DNA from: JBDNJM01 sp041687755
GTDB lineage: Bacteria > Planctomycetota > UBA1135 > GCA-002686595
NCBI GenBank assembly: GCA_041687755.1
Contig: JBDNJM010000108.1
Location: 8,389 to 72,388 of the forward strand
DNA length: 64,000 nt
Direction: 5' to 3'
A program made the position numbers and the translations under genes. The notes below the pieces were generated by a model, which worked only from the letters and a program-made list of their open reading frames with translations, did no database searches and was not told where the DNA came from. Of this stretch, positions 17,741 to 26,852 are shown in pieces (the stretch's first letter is position 1; each line of letters opens with the position of its first letter).

Positions 17741-18861
17741 GAAGCCACCTCCAGCACGCTCGCCGGCTCGAACGCGCGCGGGGCGCGATCGACCAGGCGC
17801 TCCGCCTCGTCGAGCAGCTCGGTCGTGCCCCAGGCCGTCGGGAGCTGGCCGCCGAAGCGCACCTTTTCGGTGCGCTGGAACAGTCGCTCGATGCGCCGGG
17901 CCAACTCCGCGTCCAGGCCCGCCAAGCGCAGGGCGGCGAGCCACTCCGCGTCCGTCGCCCCCGCCGCGCGCTGCCCGACCACGTGGTCGAAGGTCGCGCG
18001 CACGGTCGTCGAAACGTCGAACGCCACGGCGCGCAGCTCCTCACCGACGGCGCCGCGCTCGACGCTGAGCCGCCCACGCCCAATTCGCTCGAGCGGCGGC
18101 TCGATCGCGTCGGCCTTCCCGAGCCCCGCCGCGCCACCGCGCAAGGTCATCCACATCGCGGCCAGGAACGCCGCGAACGCCAGCCCGGCGATGATCCAGG
18201 CGCGCGTCCAGCGCGGCTCGGCGCGCCAGCCGTCCAGGGCCGCCAGACCGCGCGGCGGCAGCGGCGTAAGCGCGCCGTCAGCGATCAGACTCGAGACCTG
18301 CACGGCGCAGTCCGCAACGTACACCACGCCGCCCAGCTCGCGCTCGCCGAGCACCACGCGGGGCACGGGCACCGTCACCGCGCCCTTCGCCCCGTCTCCC
18401 TCCAGTTCCGCATCGCGATCCCTCGCGAGCTCCGGCTCCGTCTCGATCCGCGCGAGCTGCAGCTTCGCGACCGAGCGCTCCAGCCCGTCCGGCGACGCGC
18501 TGCCGAGCTGCGGACGGAACGCACCCGCCTCGATCAGCAGCCAGCCCGCGTCCAACAGATAGGGCTCGGCGTCCAGCGCGAGTTCCGGATCGAAGCGCGG
18601 CGCCTCGCCCAGCGCATGCACCAGGGTCAAACGCAGCTCGAACGGTTCGCCCACCTCAAGCTCGAGCACGCCGCGCTCGAGCTGCCCCCCAGTGGGCGAC
18701 AGCAGTTCGACGCCGAGTTCCTCGGGTCCCTCCGCCCTGGCGGCCGAGGCAGCGCCGAGCCCATCGAGCGGCTCGGCGGTGACCTGCGGCGCGGCCTTGG
18801 CGCTGAAGCCCACGAAGGCCAGGGCCAGCAGGACTCGGGCCAGGCTGGCAGAGGCCCTCAT
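17737..18861 (-). CDS. Exported membrane protein in the DUF4381 position of the Bat operon
   Basis: A 374-residue protein with a signal peptide (LARVLLALAFVGFSAKA), an Asp/Glu-rich beta domain of about 200 residues (GVLELEVGEPFELRLTL), one membrane helix (WIIAGLAFAAFLAAMWMTL), and a helical C-terminal domain of ~120 residues. In many Bat operons the gene between DUF58 and BatA is a small DUF4381 membrane protein. This one occupies that slot but is larger and exported at its N-terminus; I do not recognise its domains firmly. ATGA overlap with the DUF58 gene and GTGA overlap with batA show tight coupling. Confidence 0.75.
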   Translation of the reverse strand: MRASASLARVLLALAFVGFSAKAAPQVTAEPLDGLGAASAARAEGPEELGVELLSPTGGQLERGVLELEVGEPFELRLTLVHALGEAPRFDPELALDAEPYLLDAGWLLIEAGAFRPQLGSASPDGLERSVAKLQLARIETEPELARDRDAELEGDGAKGAVTVPVPRVVLGERELGGVVYVADCAVQVSSLIADGALTPLPPRGLAALDGWRAEPRWTRAWIIAGLAFAAFLAAMWMTLRGGAAGLGKADAIEPPLERIGRGRLSVERGAVGEELRAVAFDVSTTVRATFDHVVGQRAAGATDAEWLAALRLAGLDAELARRIERLFQRTEKVRFGGQLPTAWGTTELLDEAERLVDRAPRAFEPASVLEVAS

Positions 18862-19823
18862 GCCGACGCTCCCGAGCGCACCGCGCGCCGCTGGAACAGT
18901 GCCACCAGCGCATCCACGCTGGGTCGCGCCGTGTCCAGCTCCAGGACGTCGGCCCGGGCGCGTCGTGCGCCGGCGCGGAAACGCTCGCGAGCCTCGCCCG
19001 CGCGCTCGTCCCAGGCCGCGCGAACGCGGGCGCTCGAGCTGTCCAAGTCCAGGACCGCTCCCGACTCCGCGTCGCCAAAGCGCAGCCACCCGAGGTCGGG
19101 CAGTTTGCGCTCGAGCGGATCCGTGACCCGGGCGCACACGACGTCGTGCCGACGACTGAGCAGCTCGAGTTCGGTCGCCCAGGAGGAGTCCGCCCCGAAG
19201 GCGAAGTCGCTAACCACGACCAGCAGCGCGCGGCGCCGCAGGGTTCGGCCCAGGCCTGTGAGCGTATCGAGCAGGCCGGCGTCCGGCGGCACGCCCGTGC
19301 CCGCTCCTGCGTCCACCACTGGCAGATGCCCCATCACGGCCCGCAGCACGCGCAGGACGTGGTCCGAACCGGAGCGCGGCGGAAAGTGCTCGTCGAGCTC
19401 GGCGTCGAAGAGATCCAACGAGACCGGGTCGTTGTTCTGGGCGGCCGCCGCCGTCAGGAGCGCGGCGAGCTCCGCCGCCTTCTCCCGCTTGGTCGCCTCG
19501 GCCGTGCCGAAGTCCATGGAGCGGCTGCAGTCCACGGCGAGGTGCACCCGCAGCTCGCGCTCTTCCCGGTAGGTCTTGATGTGCGCCTCGCCCGTGCGCG
19601 CGGTGACGTTCCAGTCGATCGCGCGCACTTCGTCGCCGGGCTGATACGGCCGCACCTCCTCGAACTCCACGCCGCTGCCGCGGAAGCTCGAGCGATACGC
19701 TCCGCTCATCGCACCCGCCATGGCACGACGCGTCACAAGCTCCAGGCGCTTGATGCGCGCGCGGAGCTCGGGCGTCAGCACGTCGGCGGGCTCTCCCACC
19801 GGTTCGGCGATGTCGAACAGCAT
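18858..19823 (-). CDS. DUF58 domain protein of the MoxR/Bat operon
   Basis: A 321-residue DUF58 protein. The family signature is complete: GVEFEEVRPYQPGDEVRAID followed by W71 (residues 51-71), then REERELRVHLAVDCSRSM, where the VWA-like MIDAS residues D98-x-S100-x-S102 are kept. The later strands RRALLVVVSDFAF and RRHDVVCARVTDPLE fit the fold. DUF58 proteins are almost always paired with MoxR ATPases, as here, and are cytosolic. Start is the ATG at 19823, about 158 bases after the moxR stop; this is the widest gap in the operon. Confidence 0.92.
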   Translation of the reverse strand: MLFDIAEPVGEPADVLTPELRARIKRLELVTRRAMAGAMSGAYRSSFRGSGVEFEEVRPYQPGDEVRAIDWNVTARTGEAHIKTYREERELRVHLAVDCSRSMDFGTAEATKREKAAELAALLTAAAAQNNDPVSLDLFDAELDEHFPPRSGSDHVLRVLRAVMGHLPVVDAGAGTGVPPDAGLLDTLTGLGRTLRRRALLVVVSDFAFGADSSWATELELLSRRHDVVCARVTDPLERKLPDLGWLRFGDAESGAVLDLDSSSARVRAAWDERAGEARERFRAGARRARADVLELDTARPSVDALVALFQRRAVRSGASA

Positions 19824-19981
19824 GATGTCTTCTAGCGCGGAGACGGGGCGGGGCTCACAGGCCCGACAAAGGATGTGAACGGCTCGCGGGCCGCGAACCT
19901 GGGGCTGACCTGCGTGCAGCCGGCGTCAGCCGTGGGCCAGAACGGCCCGCTTAGCGTGACGAACAGGTCCTTCACGGTCGG

Positions 19982-20971
<990 letters not shown>

Positions 20972-21414
20972 GGGACGCGAAGGGCGGGTTCTGGAGGGGT
21001 GGGCGGGTCGCTCGAGGCGCGGAGGTCACTCGCTCGAAGCCGCGAGGCTGGAGCGGAAAGGACCCCAGGAGGCAAGACCGGTCGCGCGGGAGTGCGGACT
21101 CATCGAGCGCGCCGGAAAGACTAGACGATTTAGCTCAAGGATCTACGGCCTCCGGCCCCGTGCGTTGGCCCCTCCCATGTCCTGCTTCGAATTCCCCGCC
21201 CTTCCCCGCGCTGGGGCTCCCCAGAGGGCCCGACTCGGGCCCTCCGCCATGCAGAGCGGCCCGCCAGCCGAAGCTGGCGGGCCGCGCCTTGCCGGACCGC
21301 GGGGGTCAGCCCCGCGCTTCGACCGGTGGGTCCGCTCGGCGGGCTGGGAGCGGGCCAGGAGCAGGGTTCAACACCGCTACTGCCCGCGCCCGCGCCGAAA
21401 AGCCTGGGGCCGCG
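20972..21414. other. Intergenic region between moxR and the tricorn gene, with a strong hairpin
   Basis: No coding sequence is supported. GCGGCCCGCCAGC (21256-21268) and its exact complement (21273-21285) form a 13-bp stem closed by a CGAA tetraloop, about 130 bases past the tricorn stop. It is probably the transcript end of that gene, although no T-tract follows. A comparatively A/T-rich patch near 21115-21145 is the best place for the moxR promoter, but no clear boxes can be named. Confidence 0.45.
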
Positions 21415-24400
21415 CTAGTGGTCGGCCGTCGGGATGCCGGAGCCCGAACGGTCCGGGCCGGCAGGGCGCCGCTTGAGCGGGCGTTCGTAGCCCTCGAGCT
21501 CGGTGAGCAGGTGAGACACCCCGGCCTCGAGTTGCTCATCGCGCCCGCGCGCCAGCGACGTCGGGTTGTCAACCACCTCGATGTCCGGCGCCACGCCGTG
21601 GCCCTCGATGCCCCATGTTCCATCGAGCTCGTAGAACGCGAAGCGCGGGATCGCGTGGGCCGTGCCGTCCACGAGCGGCGGGTTGCCGGAGATCCCGACG
21701 AGCCCGCCCCAGGTGCGCATGCCGATCAGCTTGCCCAGGCCGGCCTGACGGAAGTAGAACGGGAAGGCGTCGCCGCCCGAGCCGGCCCAGCCGTTGATCA
21801 GCATGGCCTTGGGGCCGCGCTGGCCCCGCGGCGGCCAGTTCCAGTCCTCGCCGTGGCGGATCGCCCAGTAGTTCGTCAGCGGACGGTTCAACAGCTCGAT
21901 GAAGCGGGTCGGGATCTGCCCCCCACCGTTCCAGCGCTCGTCGATCAGCAGCGCCTCGCGGTGCTGCTCGCCCATGAACTGGCGCATCAGCTCGGTCTGA
22001 CCGCGCTGGCCCGTGTCCGGCACGTAGACGTAGCCGACGCGGCCGCCGGACATCTCGTGCACGCGCTCGCGGTTCGCCTGGATCCAGTCACGCATGCGCA
22101 GCTCGCCGTCGCTGCCGATCGGCTCGACCATCACGCTGCGTTCGTTGCCGTCCATGCGCGGGGCCATATTGACGGTCAATTCAGTTGCCTTGCCCGCGGT
22201 GCCCAACAGGTGCGCGTGCACCGAGCGGGCGGTGTCCACGGGGATGCCGTTGACCGCCAGCAGGTACTCGCTTTCGGCGACGTCCACGCCGTGCACCGCC
22301 AGGGGCGAGCGCGCGTCGAGGTCGAACGATCCGCCGCCCAGGATCTTGTCGATCCGGAACACGCCCTCGGTGGCGCTGATGTCCGCGCCCAAGAGTCCCG
22401 CCCGCGGGCCGCTCTCGGCCTCGAAGAACGGCTCTGGGGGCGTGCGGTTGTACGCGTGGCCCACGTTCAGCTCAGCCATCATCTCGCCGGTCAGGAAGTG
22501 CAGGTCCTCGCGGCTGTTCACGTCCGGCAGAGCGGCCATGTAGCGCTCGCGCACCGCGGGCCAGTCGAGCCCGTGCATGCCCTCGTCGTAGAAGTAGTCG
22601 CGGAACAGGCGCCAGGTCTCGTCCATCATCTGGCCCCACTCGGCGCGCGGCTCGATCTCGGCGGTCAGGCCTGAGAAGTCGACGGGCTCGTCGATGCTCT
22701 GGCCCGGGGCCGCGGTGATCACGCCCCATTTGCCGCCCACCGCTGCCAGCACATGCTCTCCGTCGCCGCAGACGATGTAGCTGCGGCAGTTGTCGAGCAC
22801 CAGCTCCTCTTCCTGGTCGTCGCCGGTGATGTTGAACAGCATCAGCTGGGGCGAGTCGCCCCGGCTGCCGGTGCGCGGGCTGCGCACGAACAGCAGGCCG
22901 TTGGCCGTGGCGCCCAGGTTGCCGAGCGAGCCCGTCGGAACCGGCAGGAGCATGGCGCGCCCCTCAAACCCGTCGATATCGATCTCGGTGAGCTTGGGCT
23001 CCTCCTCCTCGGTAGCTTCGTCATCCTCGGCGTCCTCGTCAGCGTCCTCTTCCTCGGTGCCCTCCTCAGCGTCGGCGTCGGCGTCGGCGTCGGCCTCAGC
23101 ATCCTCCTCATCCTCCTCGTCTTCGAAGTCCTCCGCGTCGTCCTTCGGAGCGAACGGGTTCTTGACGTCATCGCGCAGCGGAACCGCCACGAGCGCCCGC
23201 GTGTTGGCGTAGATCCAGGTCGTGTCTAGATCCGCGTTCAGCTGCCGGAACTCGCGCGACGAGTGGAAGTAGAGGAAGTCGCCGGCGGGCCCGAAGACGG
23301 GCTCCGTGTCGTCGAACATTCCCGAGGTCACCTGGTGCGTGAACCCGCTCTCCAGGCTGTAGAGCTGGATCGCATCGAGATCCGATTCTGTGTGTTGGTG
23401 GCTCCAGGCCAACCAGTCCGAGGTCGGCGACCAGGCCGGCAGGACGTTCATTTCGCCGGTCGGGCAGACCGCGATGCGGTCGTAGGTGTCTTCCTCGATG
23501 CGGCAGACCCAGACGCCGCCGTCGTTCGCGCCAAAGCAGACCTTCTTGGAGTCGGGCGACCAAACAGGCTTGTAGCGGTAGCCGGGCCCGAGCTGGGTCA
23601 CGGTCTTCTCGCCGTTCTCGTCGGCGCCTTCCAGCTCCTGTCCGTCCATGCGGCGCAGGACCAGCTGATACTCGCCGGAGCGGTCCGAGAAGTACGCCAA
23701 CATGCGGCCGTCCGGGCTCCAGGCCGGGTCGCGCTCGGCGACGCCCGAAGTCCGCGTCAGGTTGCGCGTGATGCCCTCAGAGACGGGGACGTTGAACAGC
23801 TCCCCGCGCGCCTCGATGGCGACGCGCTTGGCGGTCGGACTGGGCGACGCGTTGCCGGCGGCGTCCTCCAGATCGTGGGTGCGCGTGCGCAGGTTCGGGC
23901 GATCGCCGGGGATCCGGACCTCCACTGGGGTCGTTTTCCCGCTGGCGAGGCCGAAGCGGTACAGCTTGCCGCCGTTCTCGAACACGACGTCGTCCGGGCC
24001 GATCGAGGGGAAGCGGATGCCGAACTCGTTGAAGAACGTGAGCTGCTCGGTCGCGCCGGACTCCGGGTCGAGCGACCACAGGTTGAGGATGCCGTTCGCG
24101 CCGCGATCGCTGGTGAAGACGAGGCTGTCGCCGTTCCACATCGGCTGGGCGTCGGTGCCCGGATAGTCCGTGAGCTGGCGCGACGCGAGCGTGCGCAGGT
24201 CAAACATCCAGAGGTCCTGGGCGAGGCCGCCGCGGTACCGCTTCCAGGTCCGGAACTCCCGGGTCGAGGGCGTGTAGACGAGCTTCTCGGCGCTGGCGTC
24301 TAGGGACCCGAAGGCGCCGTAGGGCACCGGCAGAGCCTCGGGCTGGCCGCCGCTCGCCGAGACCTTCATCAGGCGCGCGGCGCGGCTGAGGCCGGCGGCC

Positions 24401-24783
24401 TCGGAGGACCAGTACAGCAGGCTCTCGCCGTCGGGGTACCAGTCGCAGAGCACCTCCTGGCCGGGGTGATGGGTCACGCGCTGGGGCACGCCTCCGCCCA
24501 CGTCCATCACGTACAGGTCGGTGCCGCCGTCGTAGGAGGCCGCGAACGCGATACGGGCGCCGTCGGGGCTGAAGCGCGGGAAGCTCTCGGCCCCCTGGGC
24601 CGAGGTGATCCGGCGAGCCGTCCCGCCCTCCTTGGGGGTGATCCAGAGGTCACCTGCGTATCGAAAGACGATTTCGCCGGAGCTGACGTCCGGGTAGCGC
24701 AGCATCACCGCGCTGGGCTCTACGTCGGGGTTGCCGCCGGGAAGCGCTGCTAGAGTGAGTGCGCAGAAAACTAGGATAGACAT
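21415..24783 (-). CDS. Tricorn protease homologue
   Basis: A 1122-residue tricorn-type serine protease (family S41B). After a short signal-like N-terminus (SILVFCALTLAALPG) come WD40/beta-propeller repeats with the TolB-like pattern (FPRFSPDGARIAFAA, DPAWSPDGRMLAYFS, YKPVWSPDSKKVCFG), then C1, PDZ and C2 domains. The catalytic set is visible: His776 in NVGHAYNR, Ser1002 in GWAGSGGDAF and Glu1060 in GIEGHGVAPD. The Ser-Glu distance of 58 equals that in Thermoplasma tricorn (S965, E1023). An acidic insert of about 60 residues (around 545-605, D/E/A repeats) separates the second propeller region. Tricorn degrades oligopeptides; the signal-like start suggests a periplasmic location here. Confidence 0.92.
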   Translation of the reverse strand: MSILVFCALTLAALPGGNPDVEPSAVMLRYPDVSSGEIVFRYAGDLWITPKEGGTARRITSAQGAESFPRFSPDGARIAFAASYDGGTDLYVMDVGGGVPQRVTHHPGQEVLCDWYPDGESLLYWSSEAAGLSRAARLMKVSASGGQPEALPVPYGAFGSLDASAEKLVYTPSTREFRTWKRYRGGLAQDLWMFDLRTLASRQLTDYPGTDAQPMWNGDSLVFTSDRGANGILNLWSLDPESGATEQLTFFNEFGIRFPSIGPDDVVFENGGKLYRFGLASGKTTPVEVRIPGDRPNLRTRTHDLEDAAGNASPSPTAKRVAIEARGELFNVPVSEGITRNLTRTSGVAERDPAWSPDGRMLAYFSDRSGEYQLVLRRMDGQELEGADENGEKTVTQLGPGYRYKPVWSPDSKKVCFGANDGGVWVCRIEEDTYDRIAVCPTGEMNVLPAWSPTSDWLAWSHQHTESDLDAIQLYSLESGFTHQVTSGMFDDTEPVFGPAGDFLYFHSSREFRQLNADLDTTWIYANTRALVAVPLRDDVKNPFAPKDDAEDFEDEEDEEDAEADADADADAEEGTEEEDADEDAEDDEATEEEEPKLTEIDIDGFEGRAMLLPVPTGSLGNLGATANGLLFVRSPRTGSRGDSPQLMLFNITGDDQEEELVLDNCRSYIVCGDGEHVLAAVGGKWGVITAAPGQSIDEPVDFSGLTAEIEPRAEWGQMMDETWRLFRDYFYDEGMHGLDWPAVRERYMAALPDVNSREDLHFLTGEMMAELNVGHAYNRTPPEPFFEAESGPRAGLLGADISATEGVFRIDKILGGGSFDLDARSPLAVHGVDVAESEYLLAVNGIPVDTARSVHAHLLGTAGKATELTVNMAPRMDGNERSVMVEPIGSDGELRMRDWIQANRERVHEMSGGRVGYVYVPDTGQRGQTELMRQFMGEQHREALLIDERWNGGGQIPTRFIELLNRPLTNYWAIRHGEDWNWPPRGQRGPKAMLINGWAGSGGDAFPFYFRQAGLGKLIGMRTWGGLVGISGNPPLVDGTAHAIPRFAFYELDGTWGIEGHGVAPDIEVVDNPTSLARGRDEQLEAGVSHLLTELEGYERPLKRRPAGPDRSGSGIPTADH

Positions 24784-24820
24784 GAGCCTGCAGGCCTGGG
24801 ACCTGGCCGATTCGGGTGCA

Positions 24821-24870
24821 CGGACGGGGGGACGGACGGGGGGACGGACGGGGGGACGGACGGGGGGGGG
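24821..24870. repeat. Four tandem 12-bp repeats in the tricorn leader
   Basis: CGGACGGGGGGA is repeated at 24821-24832, 24833-24844 and 24845-24856, with a fourth copy running into a G-tract to 24870. It lies 38 bases upstream of the tricorn ATG, in its 5' leader. On the minus strand it is C-rich; translated in the tricorn frame it gives a Pro-Val-Arg-Pro repeat, which is why a longer start at 24981 was not accepted. Confidence 0.9.
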
Positions 24871-25016
24871 TGAACGGGCGAGGAGGATAGCCGATGCAGA
24901 GGCTGGCTCCCGCGCCGACGGCCTTCTGCGCAGCTGCCCTCTAACCCTTTTCTTCCTGTTAGAACCTTCGGGAGTTCCCAACGAGCGGGCTCGACCCCCC
25001 CACCGATTCGATTGCG

Positions 25017-25922
25017 ATGACCCCTGACAACGAGGATCTCACAAGCGCTCCCGGAGGCGCAGCGCACACGAGCCCATCGACTTCTGCGGCTCGAGACTGC
25101 GGCCCCGTTCACTCACTCGGCGAGGCCACCGCCGCGCAGTTCGATCCTGACCGCCTGATGAGGGTCGTTTGCTGGAATGCCGCCAAGGGGCGCGGAGCGC
25201 GCTTCGCGAGAGCGCTCGAGCATCTGGGGCGGGAAGGCGCTCCCGGCCTGACCGCCGATTTAATCCTGCTCCAGGAGGCCCGCGATCTGATGGGCACCGC
25301 GACCCCTGGCGTCGCGAGCTTCGCCCACTCTTGGACGGGCCCCGACGGGGCCGCCAACGGCGTGATGACCCTCGCGCCCGTCGCCCCACTGGACGGCGCC
25401 CTCAACCTCCGCAGCCGAGCGCGCGAGCTGGGCTGGACCTCCCGCAAGAACTGCCTAATCACGCAGCACCGCGTCCGCGACCGTTTGCCGCTCACGGTCG
25501 TCAACTTCCACGGCATCAACTTCCGCGCCACGGCCCAGCCCTTTGCCGCGCAACTCGACGACTTAGCCAGCGTCCTAGAAACGCTCCCCGGCCCGTTGAT
25601 CATAGGCGGCGACTTCAACACCTGGGGCCGCGGTCGGATGCTCGCCCTCCTGCGGTTCGCGCGCCGGCTGGATCTGACCCGCGTCCGCCCGGGCGCGGGC
25701 GAGGGCAAGCGCGCGTCAGAATGGCACGTGCGGGCGCTCGGGCGAGCGTTCAGCCTGGATGCCCGGCTGCCGCTCGATCACCTGCTCTATCGCGGGCTGG
25801 TGCTGGAGGCGTCGGAGCACCCGCCCCGATGGGTAGCGGAGCTGGATCGCGCCGACCACTCCGACCACGTGCCGCTGTTCGCGAGCTTTCGGTGGCCGCT
25901 GAACGACGACGGCCCCGGCTAG
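25017..25922 (+). CDS. Endonuclease/exonuclease/phosphatase family protein
   Basis: A 301-residue protein with the complete EEP fold signature: VVCWNAAKG (Asn of the first motif), LILLQEARD (metal-binding Glu), VVNFHGINF, IIGGDFNTWG (the GDFN motif), LPLDHLLYRG and the C-terminal SDHVPLFASF with the catalytic Asp-His. Members hydrolyse phosphodiester bonds in DNA, lipids or small molecules; the substrate cannot be told from the sequence. The first 47 residues are low-complexity, and a second ATG at 25158 (MRVVCWNA) would give a family-sized 254-residue protein, so the true start may be there. It diverges from the tricorn gene. Confidence 0.85.
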   Translation: MTPDNEDLTSAPGGAAHTSPSTSAARDCGPVHSLGEATAAQFDPDRLMRVVCWNAAKGRGARFARALEHLGREGAPGLTADLILLQEARDLMGTATPGVASFAHSWTGPDGAANGVMTLAPVAPLDGALNLRSRARELGWTSRKNCLITQHRVRDRLPLTVVNFHGINFRATAQPFAAQLDDLASVLETLPGPLIIGGDFNTWGRGRMLALLRFARRLDLTRVRPGAGEGKRASEWHVRALGRAFSLDARLPLDHLLYRGLVLEASEHPPRWVAELDRADHSDHVPLFASFRWPLNDDGPG

Positions 25923-26374
25923 GCCCCGCTAGCTTGCCGGGCGCTGCGGCGCGAGTTCGAGGGGCCGCGGAGTGGGAGCTGGGTGCCCGGGCAGACGGGT
26001 TCCGAGGTGCGGGGCCGCACGTCCACGGCCGCACGTCCACGGCCGCACGTCCACGGCGGCGCCCTCGAGCGCTCGCCTGAGGCACCCGGCCCCGTCCCCC
26101 GCCCCCCGTCCCCCGGCAGGGCAAGAGGCTAGGGCCGGGGGCTGACCGGCGAAATCCGTGGCCCCTGGACCCGGAGCGCTCCGGCCGGCTCGCTGGTCCA
26201 TGTCGAGGATCTGCCGGGTTTCCGCGAGGCAGCGGGCGCTAGCTGGCCCCCCAAACCCAGGATCAGTCGAGGCTGCAGAATCTGCCCAAGTCCAGCTCGC
26301 AAAAAGACCTTGGAGCGCCTCCGGCGGCTGGATGAGGCCGGGCTCGAACAGAACCCTCCAGAAACTCGGTGATG
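25923..26374. other. Intergenic region before the blaI operon
   Basis: About 450 bases with no supported gene. It contains a short perfect tandem repeat (26013-26054) and a Pro/Gly-coding-like GC-rich stretch in all frames. No tRNA or recognisable RNA fold was seen. The right end merges into the blaI operator. Confidence 0.4.
26013..26054. repeat. Three perfect tandem 14-bp repeats
   Basis: GGCCGCACGTCCAC occurs head-to-tail three times without mismatch (26013-26026, 26027-26040, 26041-26054). It sits in the gap after the EEP gene stop at 25922. Fourteen bases is not a codon multiple, consistent with non-coding DNA. Confidence 0.92.
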
Positions 26375-26410
26375 TTCAACTACCCGGGTCGTACTACCTG
26401 GGTAGTTGAA
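26375..26410. promoter_or_regulatory. Probable BlaI operator (double dyad)
   Basis: An inverted repeat spans 26375-26388 and 26397-26410 (TTCAACTACCCGGG against CCTGGGTAGTTGAA, 13 of 14 positions). Inside it are two abutting 14-bp sites, ACTACCCGGGTCGT (26379-26392 region) and ACTACCTGGGTAGT (26393-26406), each a near-palindrome of the ACTAC-n-GTAGT type bound by BlaI/MecI repressors. It ends 40 bases ahead of the chosen blaI start, as expected for autoregulation of the blaI/blaR pair. Confidence 0.8.
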
Positions 26411-26450
26411 AGCCCTCCCCTGTGAGTCCAGACCTACCCAAGCCCGCGAC

Positions 26451-26852
26451 GTGACACGACCTTTTCAGTTAGGCGACCTCCAACACGCCATCCTGCGCGC
26501 CCTCTGGGCCCGGGACGAGGCGACCGTGACCGAAGTTTGGGCGGCCCTGGGCTCGACCCGGGCGCCCACCACGATCGCGACGATGCTCAAGAAGATGGAG
26601 GGGCGCGGCCTCGTCGAGCACCGGGCCGAGGGCCGTCAGTTTATCTATCGGCCGCTGGTCAGCGAGGCCGAGGTGCGACGGTCGCTGGTCGGCGAACTCT
26701 GCAAGCGCCTGTTCGACGGGGACGCCAACTCGCTGATGGCGCACCTCGTGCAGGAGCGCGAGATCGACGCGGGTGACCTAGAGCGCCTGCGGGCGCGCAT
26801 CGCCGAGGCCGGCGACGACGAGCTCGGCACGGAGGGTGGCGATGGGCATTGA
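26451..26852 (+). CDS. blaI: BlaI/MecI-family transcriptional repressor
   Basis: A 133-residue winged-helix repressor. The N-terminal DNA-binding domain reads LGDLQHAILRALWARDEATV, VTEVWAAL, APTTIATMLKKMEGRGLVEH and GRQFIYRPLVSEAEV in the standard BlaI order. The rest (about 75-133) is the helical dimerisation region. I chose the GTG at 26451 (residues MTRPFQLGDL) because the longer in-frame TTG at 26406 lies within the operator. It overlaps the M56 peptidase gene by 11 bases. In classical systems the M56 sensor triggers cleavage of BlaI and derepression; here the regulon probably includes the downstream secreted protein. Confidence 0.9.
   Translation: MTRPFQLGDLQHAILRALWARDEATVTEVWAALGSTRAPTTIATMLKKMEGRGLVEHRAEGRQFIYRPLVSEAEVRRSLVGELCKRLFDGDANSLMAHLVQEREIDAGDLERLRARIAEAGDDELGTEGGDGH

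Noticed and set aside
24784..24981. N-terminal extension of the tricorn protein with a Pro-Val-Arg-Pro repeat
   Set aside because: The repeat is the translation of a 12-bp DNA repeat in the leader; the ATG at 24783 starts a signal-like sequence directly.
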